Notes: generated from the sequence alone by a model not told the origin. 64,000 nt of DNA from Aurantiochytrium sp. KH105 (GCA_003116975.1 BGKB01000203.1:30865-94864), one strand, 5' to 3'. Positions 28,794 through 38,765 are shown, numbered from the stretch's first letter. A program made the numbers and translations.

Positions 28794-29933
28794 CTAGCTA
28801 ACCATCCCACCGCGGGTTGGGGCCTAGGCCTAGGCCTAGGCCCACTATACTATACTTTTGTCCATGATCACAATAATCAAAATCAGAACCTAGTTCCACC
28901 AGCTTTTGAGGCGCACAGATGTTCCCCTCCCTCCCTCCCTCCTTTCCCGACTATCAGTAAGCTATCGCTCAAGAGGCAAGCGACGTCGTTCAAAAGGCAA
29001 GCCACGTTGGAGAGCATCTTTCTTTACGCATGCCGAAGCAGCGCCTTTTGCGCGCATACACGCGGACGCATGCATAATAAGTAGGCTAAGCCCCAAGGAC
29101 AAATTTTCGGGCGAGATGGTATAAAAGCAAGCAAGCACAAGCAAGTCGAGCTGTGGTGGGCTCGGCGCGTGCGTCAGCGTGTGCAGGTCTCATCCCAGAG
29201 GCTCATTTCACCTCGTTTCTCATGGCATCTTGTCCTCATCGAAACCAAGTTCGGGCCTGCTCCATTGCTCTCGGTCGTCCGATCGGTCCGCCGCGGCCCT
29301 CTCTCTCCCGCGCGCGCTCGGCACGGCCGCCTTCGGCCTGGCCGGGGTCAGCAGCAAGCAAGCAAGCAAGCGAGCAAGCAAGCACAGCGCCTGCAACTGA
29401 GCAGCGGCTCAGCGACCATTTCATTGCGCCATCATTCCCTCCCGCGTCATTCACACCGCCACCTCACTCTCTGCCTTCCTGGCCTCTCTCTGGTCCCTCA
29501 CCTCCCTCCTCTTCAGCGTCGCAGGCGCAGCAGCGTAGCATACTCTAGGCAGCGAGCGCGGCCGTCGCAGGCTGGCGCGCGGCAGAGCACCAACAAGGCG
29601 GCGGCGGCTGCGCGCGGCGGACCTCACGCGCTTGTTGGCGACGAACGAAGCAGGCGGCGCGCGCGAGAGGCCGGGGCGAGCGACCTCGTCGCGCTGGCAG
29701 GAGCAGCAGTAGCAGCGGCAGAGGCAGCAGCATTGTGTCGCAGCGTCGTCATCGACACGGCACGAGCTCTGCAAAGGCATCTGACGCCGTGAACCGAGGA
29801 CGAAGCGACCGACAGCGAGCGAACGGACGCGCGCGCGGAGCGGAGACACAAGCAAGCACGCACGCACGCACGCAAGCAAGCAAGCAAGCAAGCAAGCAGG
29901 CAAGCGGAGGACAAGACTGAGACTGGTTTGACA
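28794..29933. other. Intergenic region upstream of the P450 reductase gene
   Basis: No gene is supported. A GGCCTA repeat (three copies) is at about 28820-28842. A TATAAAAG box at 29120-29127 is a candidate promoter element for the reductase, implying a leader of about 780 nt or a leader intron. AAGC repeats occur at about 29345-29380, and at 29871-29899 close to the start codon. Confidence 0.5.
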
Positions 29934-31979
29934 ATGTCGATGCTCGACTATGGCGTCCCGCTTCTGGCGCTGGTGGTCTTTGGCGTGTTGGCCTTGAGCG
30001 CGGTCAAGACTCTCAGGTCGACCGCCAAGGCTGGCGCCGCAGGAGCGAGCGGAGATGCGCAAAAGGCTGCCAAGGCTGCGCAGGAGGAAAAAGAGGATGA
30101 TCGCGTCCCCGTTGCCGTGTACTTTGGAAGCCAGACTGGAACTGCCGAAGGCTTCGCCAAGGATGTGGCCAAAATCATCAATGCCACGGGACGCTTCAAG
30201 ACGCGTGTGCTCGACCTCGAGGTCGCCGAGCGGACGCCGGAAAAGATGCAAGCCCCGAAGCTCGTCCTCTTCCTCATGGCCACATACGGCGAGGGCGATC
30301 CCTGTGACAACTCCATCGACTTCATGGAGTTTTTGACCAAGAATGCCGAAGACGGCGGCCCTCAAGACGGCTGGGCCGACGGCATCGGATTCGCCGTCTT
30401 TGGCCTAGGAAACACCCAGTACGAGCAGTACAATGAGATGGGCAAACGCGTGCACGCGCGCATGACCGCACTTGGAGGCACCGAGGTGCACCCGCTCGGG
30501 CTTGGCGACGACGACGACGACCTCGAGTCTGACTTTGAAAAGTGGCGCGAGGGCCTCGTTGAGTCGCTGGCCAAGTTCGCCTTTTCTGACGAAGACGCAT
30601 CCGCGCTGGCGTCCGCCGGGGCGAACGCCGCGAGCCAGCAGGCTGGCGCGCTGCCCATCGCGACCTGGCATGCCACCTATGTCCCAAGCCCTGAGGACGA
30701 AGCATTGCGCCAGCGCGCCGGCTTGCTCGAAAAGCCGGGGTCCAACAACTCTCACGTCGACATTTCCTCGCGTCAGTACTACTCGTGCACGCGGGCCACC
30801 GTGCTGGAGACGCGTGAGCTCCGCCAGGACACCGGAGCCGGCAACACTATTCACATCGAGTTCGATCTCGAAAACACAAGTCTCAAGTACGAAACGGCCG
30901 ACAATCTCACGGTCTGCGCCGCCAACGCGACCGCACTTGTAGAAAGCACGGCCAAGCTTCTGAGCCTTGACCTCGACCAGTGGTTCACGCTGCAGCCCGT
31001 TATTGCGGACGACGACTCTGGCGCCCCCAAGCCGCTCTTCCCCTCGCCCTGTACGATTCGCACGGCTCTCACTTATTTCACTGACCTCAACGGCGCACCC
31101 ACGCGCAGCTTGATGCAGCACCTCGCCGGCTTTGTCTCTTTGGCGGAGCACCGCGAACGCATGCTCCACTTGGCTTCGCGCGACGGGGCAGCTGATTTCC
31201 ACGCAAACATTGCTGCGCGGAAACTGAGCGTGGCTGAGATCTTTGAGACCTTCCCTAGCTTCAAGGTCGAAGAGGATAATCTCGGTGTCTTTTTTGAGCT
31301 CATGCCGCGCCTCAAGGGCCGCGAGTTCACCATTGCCTCCTCATCTTCGAGCCAGCCCTCGCGCGTCGCCCTCACGGTAGGCGTTGTGCGGGAAATGCGC
31401 AGCGAGAACAGGCCTTTCGAAGGCGTTGCGTCGACCTTCCTGCACCGCCTCTCGGTGGGCAGCTCGGCGCTCATCTTCATCAAAGAGTCGACCTTTAAGA
31501 TGCCCGAGGACCCGAAGAAGCCCATCATTCTCGTCGGCCCGGGCACCGGTATTGCGCCGATGCGCGCTTTCGTGCAGGAGCGCATTCATCAGCGCCAGAC
31601 GCGCGGGCTCGAGACTGGAGAGACGGTCTTGTTCTTTGGCTGCAGGCGCGAGGATGAAGACTTTCTCTACAAGGACGAGCTCAAGGACGCGCTGGCTTCG
31701 GGTGCGCTCACTACTCTTCACACTGCATTCTCTCGTCAGCAGGCCGAGAAGGTCTATGTCCAGCACGTCATGGAGCGCGAGCACGAAGAAATCTGGCGAT
31801 TGCTAGAGGATGGTGCTCACGTCTATGTTTGCGGTGCAACATCCATGGGAAAGGACGTGACCACTGCATTGGTAAAGATTGCTGCCCAACATCTCGGCAA
31901 TGATACCGCCGCTGGAACCAAGTTTGTCGCCGATCTGCAATCTTCGCACAAGCTCATCCAGGAGCTCTGGTCTTCATAA
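29934..31979 (+). CDS. NADPH-cytochrome P450 reductase
   Basis: A 681-residue diflavin reductase, the standard length for the family, passing electrons from NADPH through FAD and FMN to microsomal P450s and other ER acceptors. The N-terminus (MSMLDYGVPLLALVVFGVLA) is a signal-anchor. The FMN domain has VYFGSQTGTAEGFAKD, FLMATYGEGDPCDNS and FAVFGLGNTQYEQYN. The FAD domain has FTIASSSSS and GVASTFLHRLS. The NADPH domain has ILVGPGTGIAPMRAFVQER, FFGCRREDEDFLYKDEL and YVCGATSMGKDV. It ends ELWSS, with the penultimate aromatic region conserved. The ATG at 29934 is chosen. An AAGC repeat tract lies 35-63 nt upstream. Confidence 0.96.
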   Translation: MSMLDYGVPLLALVVFGVLALSAVKTLRSTAKAGAAGASGDAQKAAKAAQEEKEDDRVPVAVYFGSQTGTAEGFAKDVAKIINATGRFKTRVLDLEVAERTPEKMQAPKLVLFLMATYGEGDPCDNSIDFMEFLTKNAEDGGPQDGWADGIGFAVFGLGNTQYEQYNEMGKRVHARMTALGGTEVHPLGLGDDDDDLESDFEKWREGLVESLAKFAFSDEDASALASAGANAASQQAGALPIATWHATYVPSPEDEALRQRAGLLEKPGSNNSHVDISSRQYYSCTRATVLETRELRQDTGAGNTIHIEFDLENTSLKYETADNLTVCAANATALVESTAKLLSLDLDQWFTLQPVIADDDSGAPKPLFPSPCTIRTALTYFTDLNGAPTRSLMQHLAGFVSLAEHRERMLHLASRDGAADFHANIAARKLSVAEIFETFPSFKVEEDNLGVFFELMPRLKGREFTIASSSSSQPSRVALTVGVVREMRSENRPFEGVASTFLHRLSVGSSALIFIKESTFKMPEDPKKPIILVGPGTGIAPMRAFVQERIHQRQTRGLETGETVLFFGCRREDEDFLYKDELKDALASGALTTLHTAFSRQQAEKVYVQHVMEREHEEIWRLLEDGAHVYVCGATSMGKDVTTALVKIAAQHLGNDTAAGTKFVADLQSSHKLIQELWSS

Positions 31980-32710
31980 GTGGTTCTATGTGCGTGCGTG
32001 TGAGGGAACACTGTAAACCTTTTGCAAGCCGCAAGCCTCGTGTCGAGGTGAATGTTTTTCATCCTTTCTTCGGAGCCGGAAACGCGGTCGCCACTTAGCG
32101 CAAATCATGCGAATGACTTACCCATTTTTCGATCCATTTGTTCCGAGATGCTTTTGCTTGGCGCTTGCTTTGTTTCTAGTCTACTTTTTTCTTGTTTTGA
32201 ATTATCGTGCTTTTGCTCGCTTTGGCTTGCTTTTGCGTTGGCCGTTCTGTCCACTCCTCTTTCTCCAGTGGCCAAAATCGGAAACACGTTGTGTAATATA
32301 ACGCACGCTCTTCTTGTCGTTGCAATGATTGTTGGTGTTGCTGTCGTTGTGTAGAAAAAGCAAGCTCTTCTTGCTGCTGATGTTGTTGCTATGGCACACG
32401 CGAGAAACTTGGGTTCGAACAAATTCAAAAGCCTCCACCTTGGAGTCACTCACTACATAGCGAGCGACAAGAGAGCAAACGCCAACCCATCGCTGCAAAA
32501 ATCAGCTGCGCGACAGACGCGCAAAGGGCTCGCCGGTGTGAAGCGCGTCGCGCGGCGGTTGAGCGTACCCACCCGCCCTCCCCGCGCCCGCCTGCACGAG
32601 CAACGGCAGCAGTCAGCTCGCGTGGGTCGTGACGTTTGAACGGCCCGACCAGCCAGCCACAGCAGCAGCGGCAGGTGGTAGCAACCAGCGAGCGAGCGAG
32701 CGAGCAAAAG
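31980..32710. other. Intergenic region between CPR and the methyltransferase
   Basis: No gene is supported. CTGTAAACCTT, 30 nt after the CPR stop, also occurs after the acyltransferase stop and may mark mRNA 3' ends. A GCGA repeat tract (32688-32704) abuts the next start codon. The section 32636-32710 is open in frame with the methyltransferase but lacks an ATG. Confidence 0.5.
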
Positions 32711-33940
32711 ATGATGTTTTCAGGCCTGACGGGCGGGAGCAGCCCCGCCGAGGAGGACACCCGGAAAAAGACGTCGGACGAGAAAGATGGCGCAGCCGAC
32801 GAGAGCGCAACAGTCGCAGGCGAAGAGCAGCACGACAACGGGAAAACAGCCCCCAAGGAAGAGGCGACCACCGCGGCCGGCGCCACGTCCGAGGAGGAGC
32901 ACCCGTTCTTTCACTATTATGGCCAGCTCGCGCACCAGCAAAACATGCTGCAGGACCACACTCGCACAGGCACGTACCAGCGCGCCATCCACGAGAATCC
33001 AAGCGATTTCGCAGACAAGGTGGTTCTCGATGTCGGCACTGGCACGGGCATCCTTGCCATTTTTGCTGCTCGCGCTGGGGCCCGCAAGGTGTACGCCGTG
33101 GAAGCCAGTGACATGGCCGATTGCGCAGAGCGTCTCGTGCGCGCCAACAACCTTGAAGGAGTTGTCGAGGTGGTCAAGGGAAAGCTCGAGGACATTGAGC
33201 TCCCGGAAAAGGTGGATGTGATCATCTCCGAGCCCATGGGCTTCCTCCTGGTCCACGAACGCATGCTGGAGAGCTACGTGCTGGGTCGCAAGCGCTTTCT
33301 TCGTCCGGGCGTGGAGCCCAAGATGTTTCCGTCCCGTGGAACCATGTACTTTTTACCGTTCTCAGACTATGGCCTTTACGCAGAGCAGTATGCCAAGGCA
33401 CAGTTCTGGTCAGCGACTGACTTTTATGGTGTCGATCTCTCGTCATTGGCGGATGAGGCACTCAAGCAGCACTTCTTGCAGCCCGTCGTGGGTGCTTTTG
33501 ACCCTTCGATTCTCATTTCCGATCAAGAAAAACCTGCAACATCGTGCATTGACTTTGAAACCTCAGAGGTCAGTGAAATGCTCGATATCACCGTTCCGTT
33601 CGAATTTGTGGTGAACACGACTACGCTTCTTCACGGTATTGCAGGCTGGTTCGACGTCGATTTTATTGGCAGTCACAAGACGATCACGCTCAGCACGGGG
33701 CCTTACACGCCCTTTACGCACTGGCACCAATGCCGCATGCTTCTCCCGGAGCCCATTGCCGTCAACAAGGGTCAGACAGTGGAGGGAACGATCCACATGG
33801 TTGCCAACGAGAAGTTTTCCTACACGATCAATCTCGAGGTTGCACTCAAGGGCACCGACGTGAAGTCCTCCAACGTCATCCTTTTGCAGGAGCAATTCTA
33901 CCACTATCTTCAGGGCTCGCCGTCTTTCTCTGCCGAGTGA
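32711..33940 (+). CDS. Type I protein arginine methyltransferase, CARM1/PRMT4-like
   Basis: A 409-residue PRMT using S-adenosylmethionine to methylate arginines, probably on nuclear and RNA-binding proteins. A charged low-complexity N-terminus (about 65 residues) precedes HYYGQLAHQQNMLQDHTRTG, typical of the CARM1 class. The SAM site is VVLDVGTGTGILAIFAARAG and YAVEAS. The double-E loop is SEPMGFLLVHERM. The THW-type loop is FTHWHQCRMLLPEP. The beta-barrel region includes AQFWSATDFYGVDLSSL and QPVVGAFDP. The C-terminal transactivation domain of animal CARM1 is absent, as in many protists. Orthology to PRMT4 is likely but not certain. The ATG at 32711 lies directly after a GCGA repeat tract. 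Confidence 0.93.
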   Translation: MMFSGLTGGSSPAEEDTRKKTSDEKDGAADESATVAGEEQHDNGKTAPKEEATTAAGATSEEEHPFFHYYGQLAHQQNMLQDHTRTGTYQRAIHENPSDFADKVVLDVGTGTGILAIFAARAGARKVYAVEASDMADCAERLVRANNLEGVVEVVKGKLEDIELPEKVDVIISEPMGFLLVHERMLESYVLGRKRFLRPGVEPKMFPSRGTMYFLPFSDYGLYAEQYAKAQFWSATDFYGVDLSSLADEALKQHFLQPVVGAFDPSILISDQEKPATSCIDFETSEVSEMLDITVPFEFVVNTTTLLHGIAGWFDVDFIGSHKTITLSTGPYTPFTHWHQCRMLLPEPIAVNKGQTVEGTIHMVANEKFSYTINLEVALKGTDVKSSNVILLQEQFYHYLQGSPSFSAE

Positions 33941-34097
33941 ATGCAGCTGTAGCTACGCTCGTCGTCCGGAAAGCCGATTCGCAATCGTACCCTTTCACAA
34001 TGTTAACGCCGTATACTCGCATCAACCTTTTCGATCCCTTCTTTTCCTCTTTCCTCCATCGCGCTATACCAGCTCTCTCTCACAGCTTATACCTTGC

Positions 34098-34105
34098 TAT
34101 ATAAG
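34098..34105 (+). promoter_or_regulatory. TATA box of the U6 snRNA gene
   Basis: TATATAAG ends about 19 nt before the proposed U6 5' end, centred near -24. This placement suits an RNA polymerase III snRNA promoter. Confidence 0.75.
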
Positions 34106-34123
34106 TAAGAGTGATCCACTCTC

Positions 34124-34238
34124 GTTCGCCCCTGGCAATGCCAGGGGCACCAATGATTGGTAAAAACACAGAGAACATCAGCATGGCCCCTGAGGAAGGA
34201 CGACCATCTTAGACCTGAAAGTTCAACGCTTTTTTTTT
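34124..34238 (+). ncRNA. U6 spliceosomal snRNA
   Basis: The 5' end GTTCG is followed by a perfect stem-loop (GCCCCTGG, loop CAATG, CCAGGGGC at 34128-34148). The ACAGAGA box is at 34168-34174, then ACATC and the catalytic AGC triad at 34180-34182. ATGGCCCCTG plus AAGGACGACC gives the U6 core that pairs with U4 and forms the internal stem-loop. Nine T residues at 34230-34238 form a pol III terminator, so the RNA is about 107-112 nt. The TATA box upstream supports transcription. It is the catalytic RNA of the major spliceosome, in agreement with the GT-AG intron found in UBE2S. The 3' region after the core is less conserved. Confidence 0.92.
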
Positions 34239-34267
34239 GCTCCAAGCGTTCAACCCCTTGCTCCGTG

Positions 34268-34293
34268 TTTTTTTTTTTTTTTTTTTTTTTTTT
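34268..34293 (+). repeat. Poly-T tract, 26 nt
   Basis: An uninterrupted T26 run lies 30 nt after the U6 terminator. It could be a backup pol III terminator or a poly(A)-derived remnant on the minus strand. The length in the assembly may be inexact. Confidence 0.85.
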
Positions 34294-34660
34294 CCTACCT
34301 TTCCATTCAAAGTTTGTGGTGGTTTCCGAGGATGAGTCGGACTCTGAGATGGAGAAAGAAGCTTTTCTGAAAAGGTGCTCTGCCAAGATTAACCAAGCGA
34401 TTCGTGTACAACATAGTCCTGGCTAGCGCACGAAGTGGCAAGGAGATAATCCTGTCCTGACTGGCGCACAAAGTGGCGAGAAGAGAATACTATCGGGGCA
34501 CACGAACTGACAAGGAAACAAAAAAGTTAACGCATTCGACTGGAATTTGAAAAGAAAAGAAAAGAAAGATACGTATAAATGGAATGCACAGATGCGTATT
34601 GAGAATTCGTATGCATCGAAGTAGGATTCGTAATGTGTTTGAATGTGGGGGCCTATCATA
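34294..34660. other. Gap between U6 and the CCT-domain gene
   Basis: A coding-looking stretch sits at about 34300-34426 (plus strand, ending SAKINQAIRVQHSPG) without its own start. A degenerate ~38-nt repeat with GGC-GCAC-AAGTGGC cores lies at about 34420-34490. Neither is supported as a gene. Confidence 0.35.
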
Positions 34661-36403
34661 TCAGAGAGTCATGGCAACGAGCTCGCGAAGCATTTGTTCG
34701 TCTTCTTTACGAACGAAGCGTCCCTTGACACGCAGTCGCGAGTCGGCAAAGTTCTTGCGCACATCGTACTTGACCTTTTTCATCCAGACGCGGTTTTGAC
34801 GCTTCTGCAGGAATTTCTCGATGCGACGACGACGGGAATCAGGAGAGTAACCTCCGACGAAGCCAGTCTGATTAATGTTCGCCGGATCCGGCTTGTAGAC
34901 AAAGGCTGGCGGCTGTTCGATAGGCACTGGCGCAGAGGCCTTTGCCTGGGCCTCGCCGGGGCGGCCCTGTGATGCACCTGCTCCAGAGCGTGGATGCAAA
35001 GGCGGCTGAGCGCCACGTCCAGCAGAGGAACGCTGCGCGTTGCCTTGCGACTGAGAATGTTGTGGAGGCAGGTCGTGCTGCTGGGAAGCGTTCGTATATT
35101 GGTACTGCTGCTGAGCACTTTGTCGATCTCCTCCCTCTATCTTGGACTTTGGTTTCGTTGCCTGCGATTTTGCTTTCGGTTTCGCGCGGCCCTTGGGCAC
35201 TTGCTGCTGTTGATGTTGCTGCTGATGTGACAGCTGCCCAAGACTTTGATTACCTTGGTAAGGGTGCGAGGAAACGGAGCCTTCTGAGGACTGACGCACA
35301 GGTACGCGCCCGCGGTTGCGAGTATCGTACTGGCTCTGGTGCGGTTGCGGTGGCAAGGTGGCAATGCCACCTGACCGCGTGCGAGCCGTGCGGCCGCCCG
35401 AACGCAACGCGCTAAAGGAGGAGAGCGAGGAGAGCGAGGAAAGGCGCTCGTTGCCACCCTCGCCGATCATGTCGCTTGCGTCGAGCGAGTCAAAGCCCGG
35501 GAAGCCCGAGCTTCCGTACGAGTTTGGTCCCCGGCCGGCGCTATTATTAGCGAGAATGTCCTCAACACAGCCGATGGAGTCGCGATGGAGCGGGCGATTG
35601 AGCATGTTGGACCCGGACAGGTTTGATCCAGGACGCATAAGGTAGTTGGGCCCGCTGCCCGACTGCAAAGCGCCGCTTCCCACGGATCCCATGCTTCGGG
35701 AGGGGCTGTGCGACATGGGCGAGTAAGGCACGTGCGGGGCGTTCGGATCATCGAACATGTCCATGCCAAAGACCTCCATGAGCGGGGCGCCAAAGGACAT
35801 GCCACGGTCACGCTGGCCGGCTGCGCTGTTGACAGGGATAGGCTTGACGTCGGGCGCCACGAGCGATGAGGGGCGCGGGACGGGGCGCCGGGAGCGCGGC
35901 TCTTGTTTGTACGGCATGGGCACCGTGCCCGAGAGGTTCCCGGGCGAAAAGTCGTCGTTCTCGTCGTTAAAGGAGAACTCAAACTGGCCACCGCCATCCT
36001 CCTCGTCGTCGCCGAGTAAGAGATCGTCTCTCTGGTCGGAAGCGACGGACCCGACATCGACGTCGCCGACGTTGAGAAAGTCGAGGTTGAGGTCGCCGTC
36101 CTCGCCAAGGAGGTCGTCACTGTGCTGACCCCCAAGACGGAGCGTGCCCGCGTCGATCATTTCGCGGAGGACGGTCGAGTCGCCGGCCTCGATGCGGGCC
36201 ATGAGCGGCCTGAGATCGGGGTCATCGCGGATAATGAGGTCCTTGAGCGCGCCCTTGGCGTCTTTGTCGAGGTTGTTTTGCTCGCACAGCACCGAAGCGC
36301 TGCGCAGTCTGTTGCTGATGCTGCCGCTGCGCGGCCGCTTCATCTTCGGGGGCTCCATGCTCCCCACGCCGTACGCCGGCGGCGTATGCGAGAGTAAGTT
36401 CAT
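34661..36403 (-). CDS. CCT-domain (CONSTANS/TOC1-type) nuclear protein
   Basis: A 580-residue protein. The N-terminus has a basic cluster (MEPPKMKRPRSGS), then acidic segments rich in Asp, and a long Ser/Gln/Pro-rich disordered middle with a QQQHQQQQ run. The C-terminal ~45 residues form a CCT motif: SRRRRIEKFLQKRQNRVW, then MKKVKYDVRKNFADSR and RVKGRFVRKEDE. In plants this domain mediates nuclear import and DNA or NF-Y binding in CONSTANS, CO-like and TOC1 proteins. No B-box or receiver domain is visible, so it matches CCT-only regulators. A transcriptional role is inferred. Four GAGTC repeats lie 48-67 nt upstream of the ATG. Confidence 0.9.
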   Translation of the reverse strand: MNLLSHTPPAYGVGSMEPPKMKRPRSGSISNRLRSASVLCEQNNLDKDAKGALKDLIIRDDPDLRPLMARIEAGDSTVLREMIDAGTLRLGGQHSDDLLGEDGDLNLDFLNVGDVDVGSVASDQRDDLLLGDDEEDGGGQFEFSFNDENDDFSPGNLSGTVPMPYKQEPRSRRPVPRPSSLVAPDVKPIPVNSAAGQRDRGMSFGAPLMEVFGMDMFDDPNAPHVPYSPMSHSPSRSMGSVGSGALQSGSGPNYLMRPGSNLSGSNMLNRPLHRDSIGCVEDILANNSAGRGPNSYGSSGFPGFDSLDASDMIGEGGNERLSSLSSLSSFSALRSGGRTARTRSGGIATLPPQPHQSQYDTRNRGRVPVRQSSEGSVSSHPYQGNQSLGQLSHQQQHQQQQVPKGRAKPKAKSQATKPKSKIEGGDRQSAQQQYQYTNASQQHDLPPQHSQSQGNAQRSSAGRGAQPPLHPRSGAGASQGRPGEAQAKASAPVPIEQPPAFVYKPDPANINQTGFVGGYSPDSRRRRIEKFLQKRQNRVWMKKVKYDVRKNFADSRLRVKGRFVRKEDEQMLRELVAMTL

Positions 36404-38291
36404 CCTGCTCGAGAGAGAGAGGTGAGCGAGACGCGCGGGCTTCCGAAGCCGAGTCGAGTCGAGTCGAGTCGGGTCAAGCTAAGCACGCCAGACCAGAGCA
36501 AAGCAACCACGTCCTCTGCGCGGCGCGCTGCCACGCCCCGCACCAGCGTGCTCCCGAGCAACGAACGAACGCGCGGAGCGCTCCTGCGCCAGCTTTTCGC
36601 CTCGCTTGCCGCGAACGATGCCCAATGCAGCGCCGCGGCGAGCGAGAGTGCTCTGCTTCTCTCCGCGCGCTCCGCTCCGCTCTGCTCTGCGCCGCTCTGC
36701 TCTGCTCCGCGCCGCGCCGCGCCGCGCCGCTCCGGCGTCCGTCGCCGCGCTCCTCCGGCGCGCTCCCGGCGCTCTCTCGCTCGCTCGCTCGCACGGGACT
36801 GCCGCGCGTCGAACGCGGCGAGACGGAGGCGGAGGCGAGCGCAGGCGGGCGGCAGGGCAGGGCGAGGCCAGGCGGCGGCGGCGCTGCGCGCGGGCGCGGC
36901 TGCAGGGGCGGGCGGGCTGCGCGACTGCCGCGGCGGCGCGCGCGGCGCGGGGCGGCGGCGGAGGGGCGGGGAGATGGACGCTGGGCGCGGAGGGCCGAGG
37001 GAATGGACAGGCGAGGCGGCGAGGTCGCTGACGCGCGATCTGATCTAAGCTGAGCTGGGCTGAGCTGATCTGATCTGATCTGAGCTGCCCGCGCAGGGAA
37101 GGGGCTCCCTCGGCTCCGGCGCGCGCGCGAGAGGGGGCGGGGCAGGCGGGCGGGGAGGCAGGCGCCAAGGAAGGCAGGCACGGAGGCGCGGGAGACGAGC
37201 GGGCGTGCGCGACGGGCGTGCGCGCAGGGGCCGAGGGCGACGCGCAGGAGAAGACTGGTCGCGGAATTTTGCCAAGGCGGGAATTCTTGATCAAGACGCA
37301 GAGGGGCGCAGACGAAGGTGCGGGGAGACACGATGCGCTGCACTGCAATCGCGGCGATCACAAGTGCCGTATTCGCCTCGATACACGAGACACTTTGCTC
37401 CTACACCGTCGGCGGTCTCCCCCTTGGGGGTGACGGATAATAGCGAGTGTGGGAAAAGGCAGGGGTGGGGCCTCCACTAAGCCTGCACTGGTCTCGATTG
37501 TCCCACACTGCTGCTCCGTGGGGGCTGGAAGAGGACGATTTCTCTCGACGTCCGTGCAAGAAGCGGCGTAGAGTCCATCGTTTGTTGCTTCCACTTTGCA
37601 TTTTTATTTGTTTGTGAGTTGTCAACGTGCGAAGAAAAAGAGAAAATTGGACAAACAAACAAACAAACAAAACAAACAAACAAACAAACAAACAAACAAA
37701 CATTGTCCATTGTCAACTTGGAAGTTGAACTTCCCGTAGCTATTGCTAGCTAGTGCTAGCTACTAGGCCTAGTACTAGCCAGCTCGACTTCGAGGCAAGT
37801 ATAGACGAGAGACAAGCGAGCGTGGGCCAAGCCGGCTTGCTCGGGCCGTGAGGAGGCCAAGCGGACGCTCGCACGAGAGAGCAGAGCGCCAGCCCCGACG
37901 TCTCCGTCTGCCCAGAGCTGCGAAGCGCGGCACGGCAGGAGCTCAACCACGCAGGCAGGCAGGCAAGCAAGCAGGCAGGCAGACAGGCAGGCAGAGGGAG
38001 GCTGCAGGCGGACGAAGCGAAATCCAAGCACCAGTACAGCGCGCGCACACGCGCACACATTAGCGCAGAAGCGCTTTGCAGCGCGCCGCGCCACAGGAGG
38101 GAGCGTGCTAGGGGAGCGCGCAGCGTGACCGCGTCGGAGCGCTCGTAGTCTGCAGGGCAGTCCTTACTTGCCTTAATCGAGAAAGCCGCAAGCGCGCGCG
38201 GGGCGTTGCAAAGTGGGCTAGGCTAGGCTAGGCTAGGCTAGGCTAGACTACCTTCCCGCTAGACTTGTTCCTCTCTTATAAGGAAGGCACC
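36404..38291. other. Divergent intergenic region between the CCT and profilin genes
   Basis: About 1.9 kb with no supported gene despite long open frames in its GC-rich half; these come from base composition. It contains GAGTC x4 (36451-36470), GCGCC runs (about 36710-36730), CTGAGCTGATCTGAT-type repeats (37047-37086), an ACAA tract (about 37652-37701), a CTAGCTAG/CTAGGCCTAG palindromic cluster (37743-37782), GCAG runs (37951-37995) and GGCTA x6 (38216-38245). Confidence 0.55.
38216..38245 (+). repeat. GGCTA pentanucleotide repeat upstream of profilin
   Basis: Six GGCTA copies end 46 nt before the profilin ATG, followed by a diverged GACTA. Placement in the leader or core promoter suggests a length-variable regulatory element. 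Confidence 0.9.
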
Positions 38292-38765
38292 ATGGGGACC
38301 ACCGCGACGTGGCAGCAGTACTTGGAGACGCAGCTTACAGACACAGGCAATGTGAACGAAGCACTCATGATCGGCAAGCAAGACGCTGCGGTTTGGGCTG
38401 GAACCCCAGAATTTTTACCAAGACAGTATCAAGGTGTGGTTACCCAGGACGATGGCACCGAGGCCAAACAGACCATCAACGAGGCCGTCATCCTTGTCAC
38501 TATTGCACAGACGCTGCGTAAACCTGCAGAAGGTTTGCGCTGCAACGGCGTCAAGTACATGCCTGTGCGCACGTACCCAAATGGATCTGCAGACGATGGT
38601 TTGGCCACAATGTACTTTAAGAAGCCCAAGGGCGGCGGTTGCCTCGTTGTCACGAACCAGTCACTCATTCTTGGTACCTTTGACGAGGCAAAGGGCCAGA
38701 CTGGTGCGGCCTGCAACTACGCCGTCGAGGCACTCGGTCGCTACCTCTACCAAGCTGGCTACTAG
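38292..38765 (+). CDS. Profilin
   Basis: A 157-residue protein, slightly longer than the usual 125-140. Profilin binds G-actin, poly-proline ligands and phosphoinositides to control actin assembly in the cytosol. The N-terminal helix TWQQYLETQLTDTG supplies the Trp-Tyr poly-proline-binding aromatics. The C-terminal block ACNYAVEALGRYLYQAGY matches the conserved profilin end. The middle has AVWAGTPEFLPRQYQG and GGGCLVVTNQSLILGTFD. The ATG at 38292 is in a strong context (CACCATGGGG). Confidence 0.93.
   Translation: MGTTATWQQYLETQLTDTGNVNEALMIGKQDAAVWAGTPEFLPRQYQGVVTQDDGTEAKQTINEAVILVTIAQTLRKPAEGLRCNGVKYMPVRTYPNGSADDGLATMYFKKPKGGGCLVVTNQSLILGTFDEAKGQTGAACNYAVEALGRYLYQAGY

Noticed and set aside
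36422-37361. Several 140-295-residue frames on both strands
   Set aside because: Arg/Ala/Pro-rich composition from very high GC, mutually overlapping, and no conserved motif; leader and promoter DNA is more likely.
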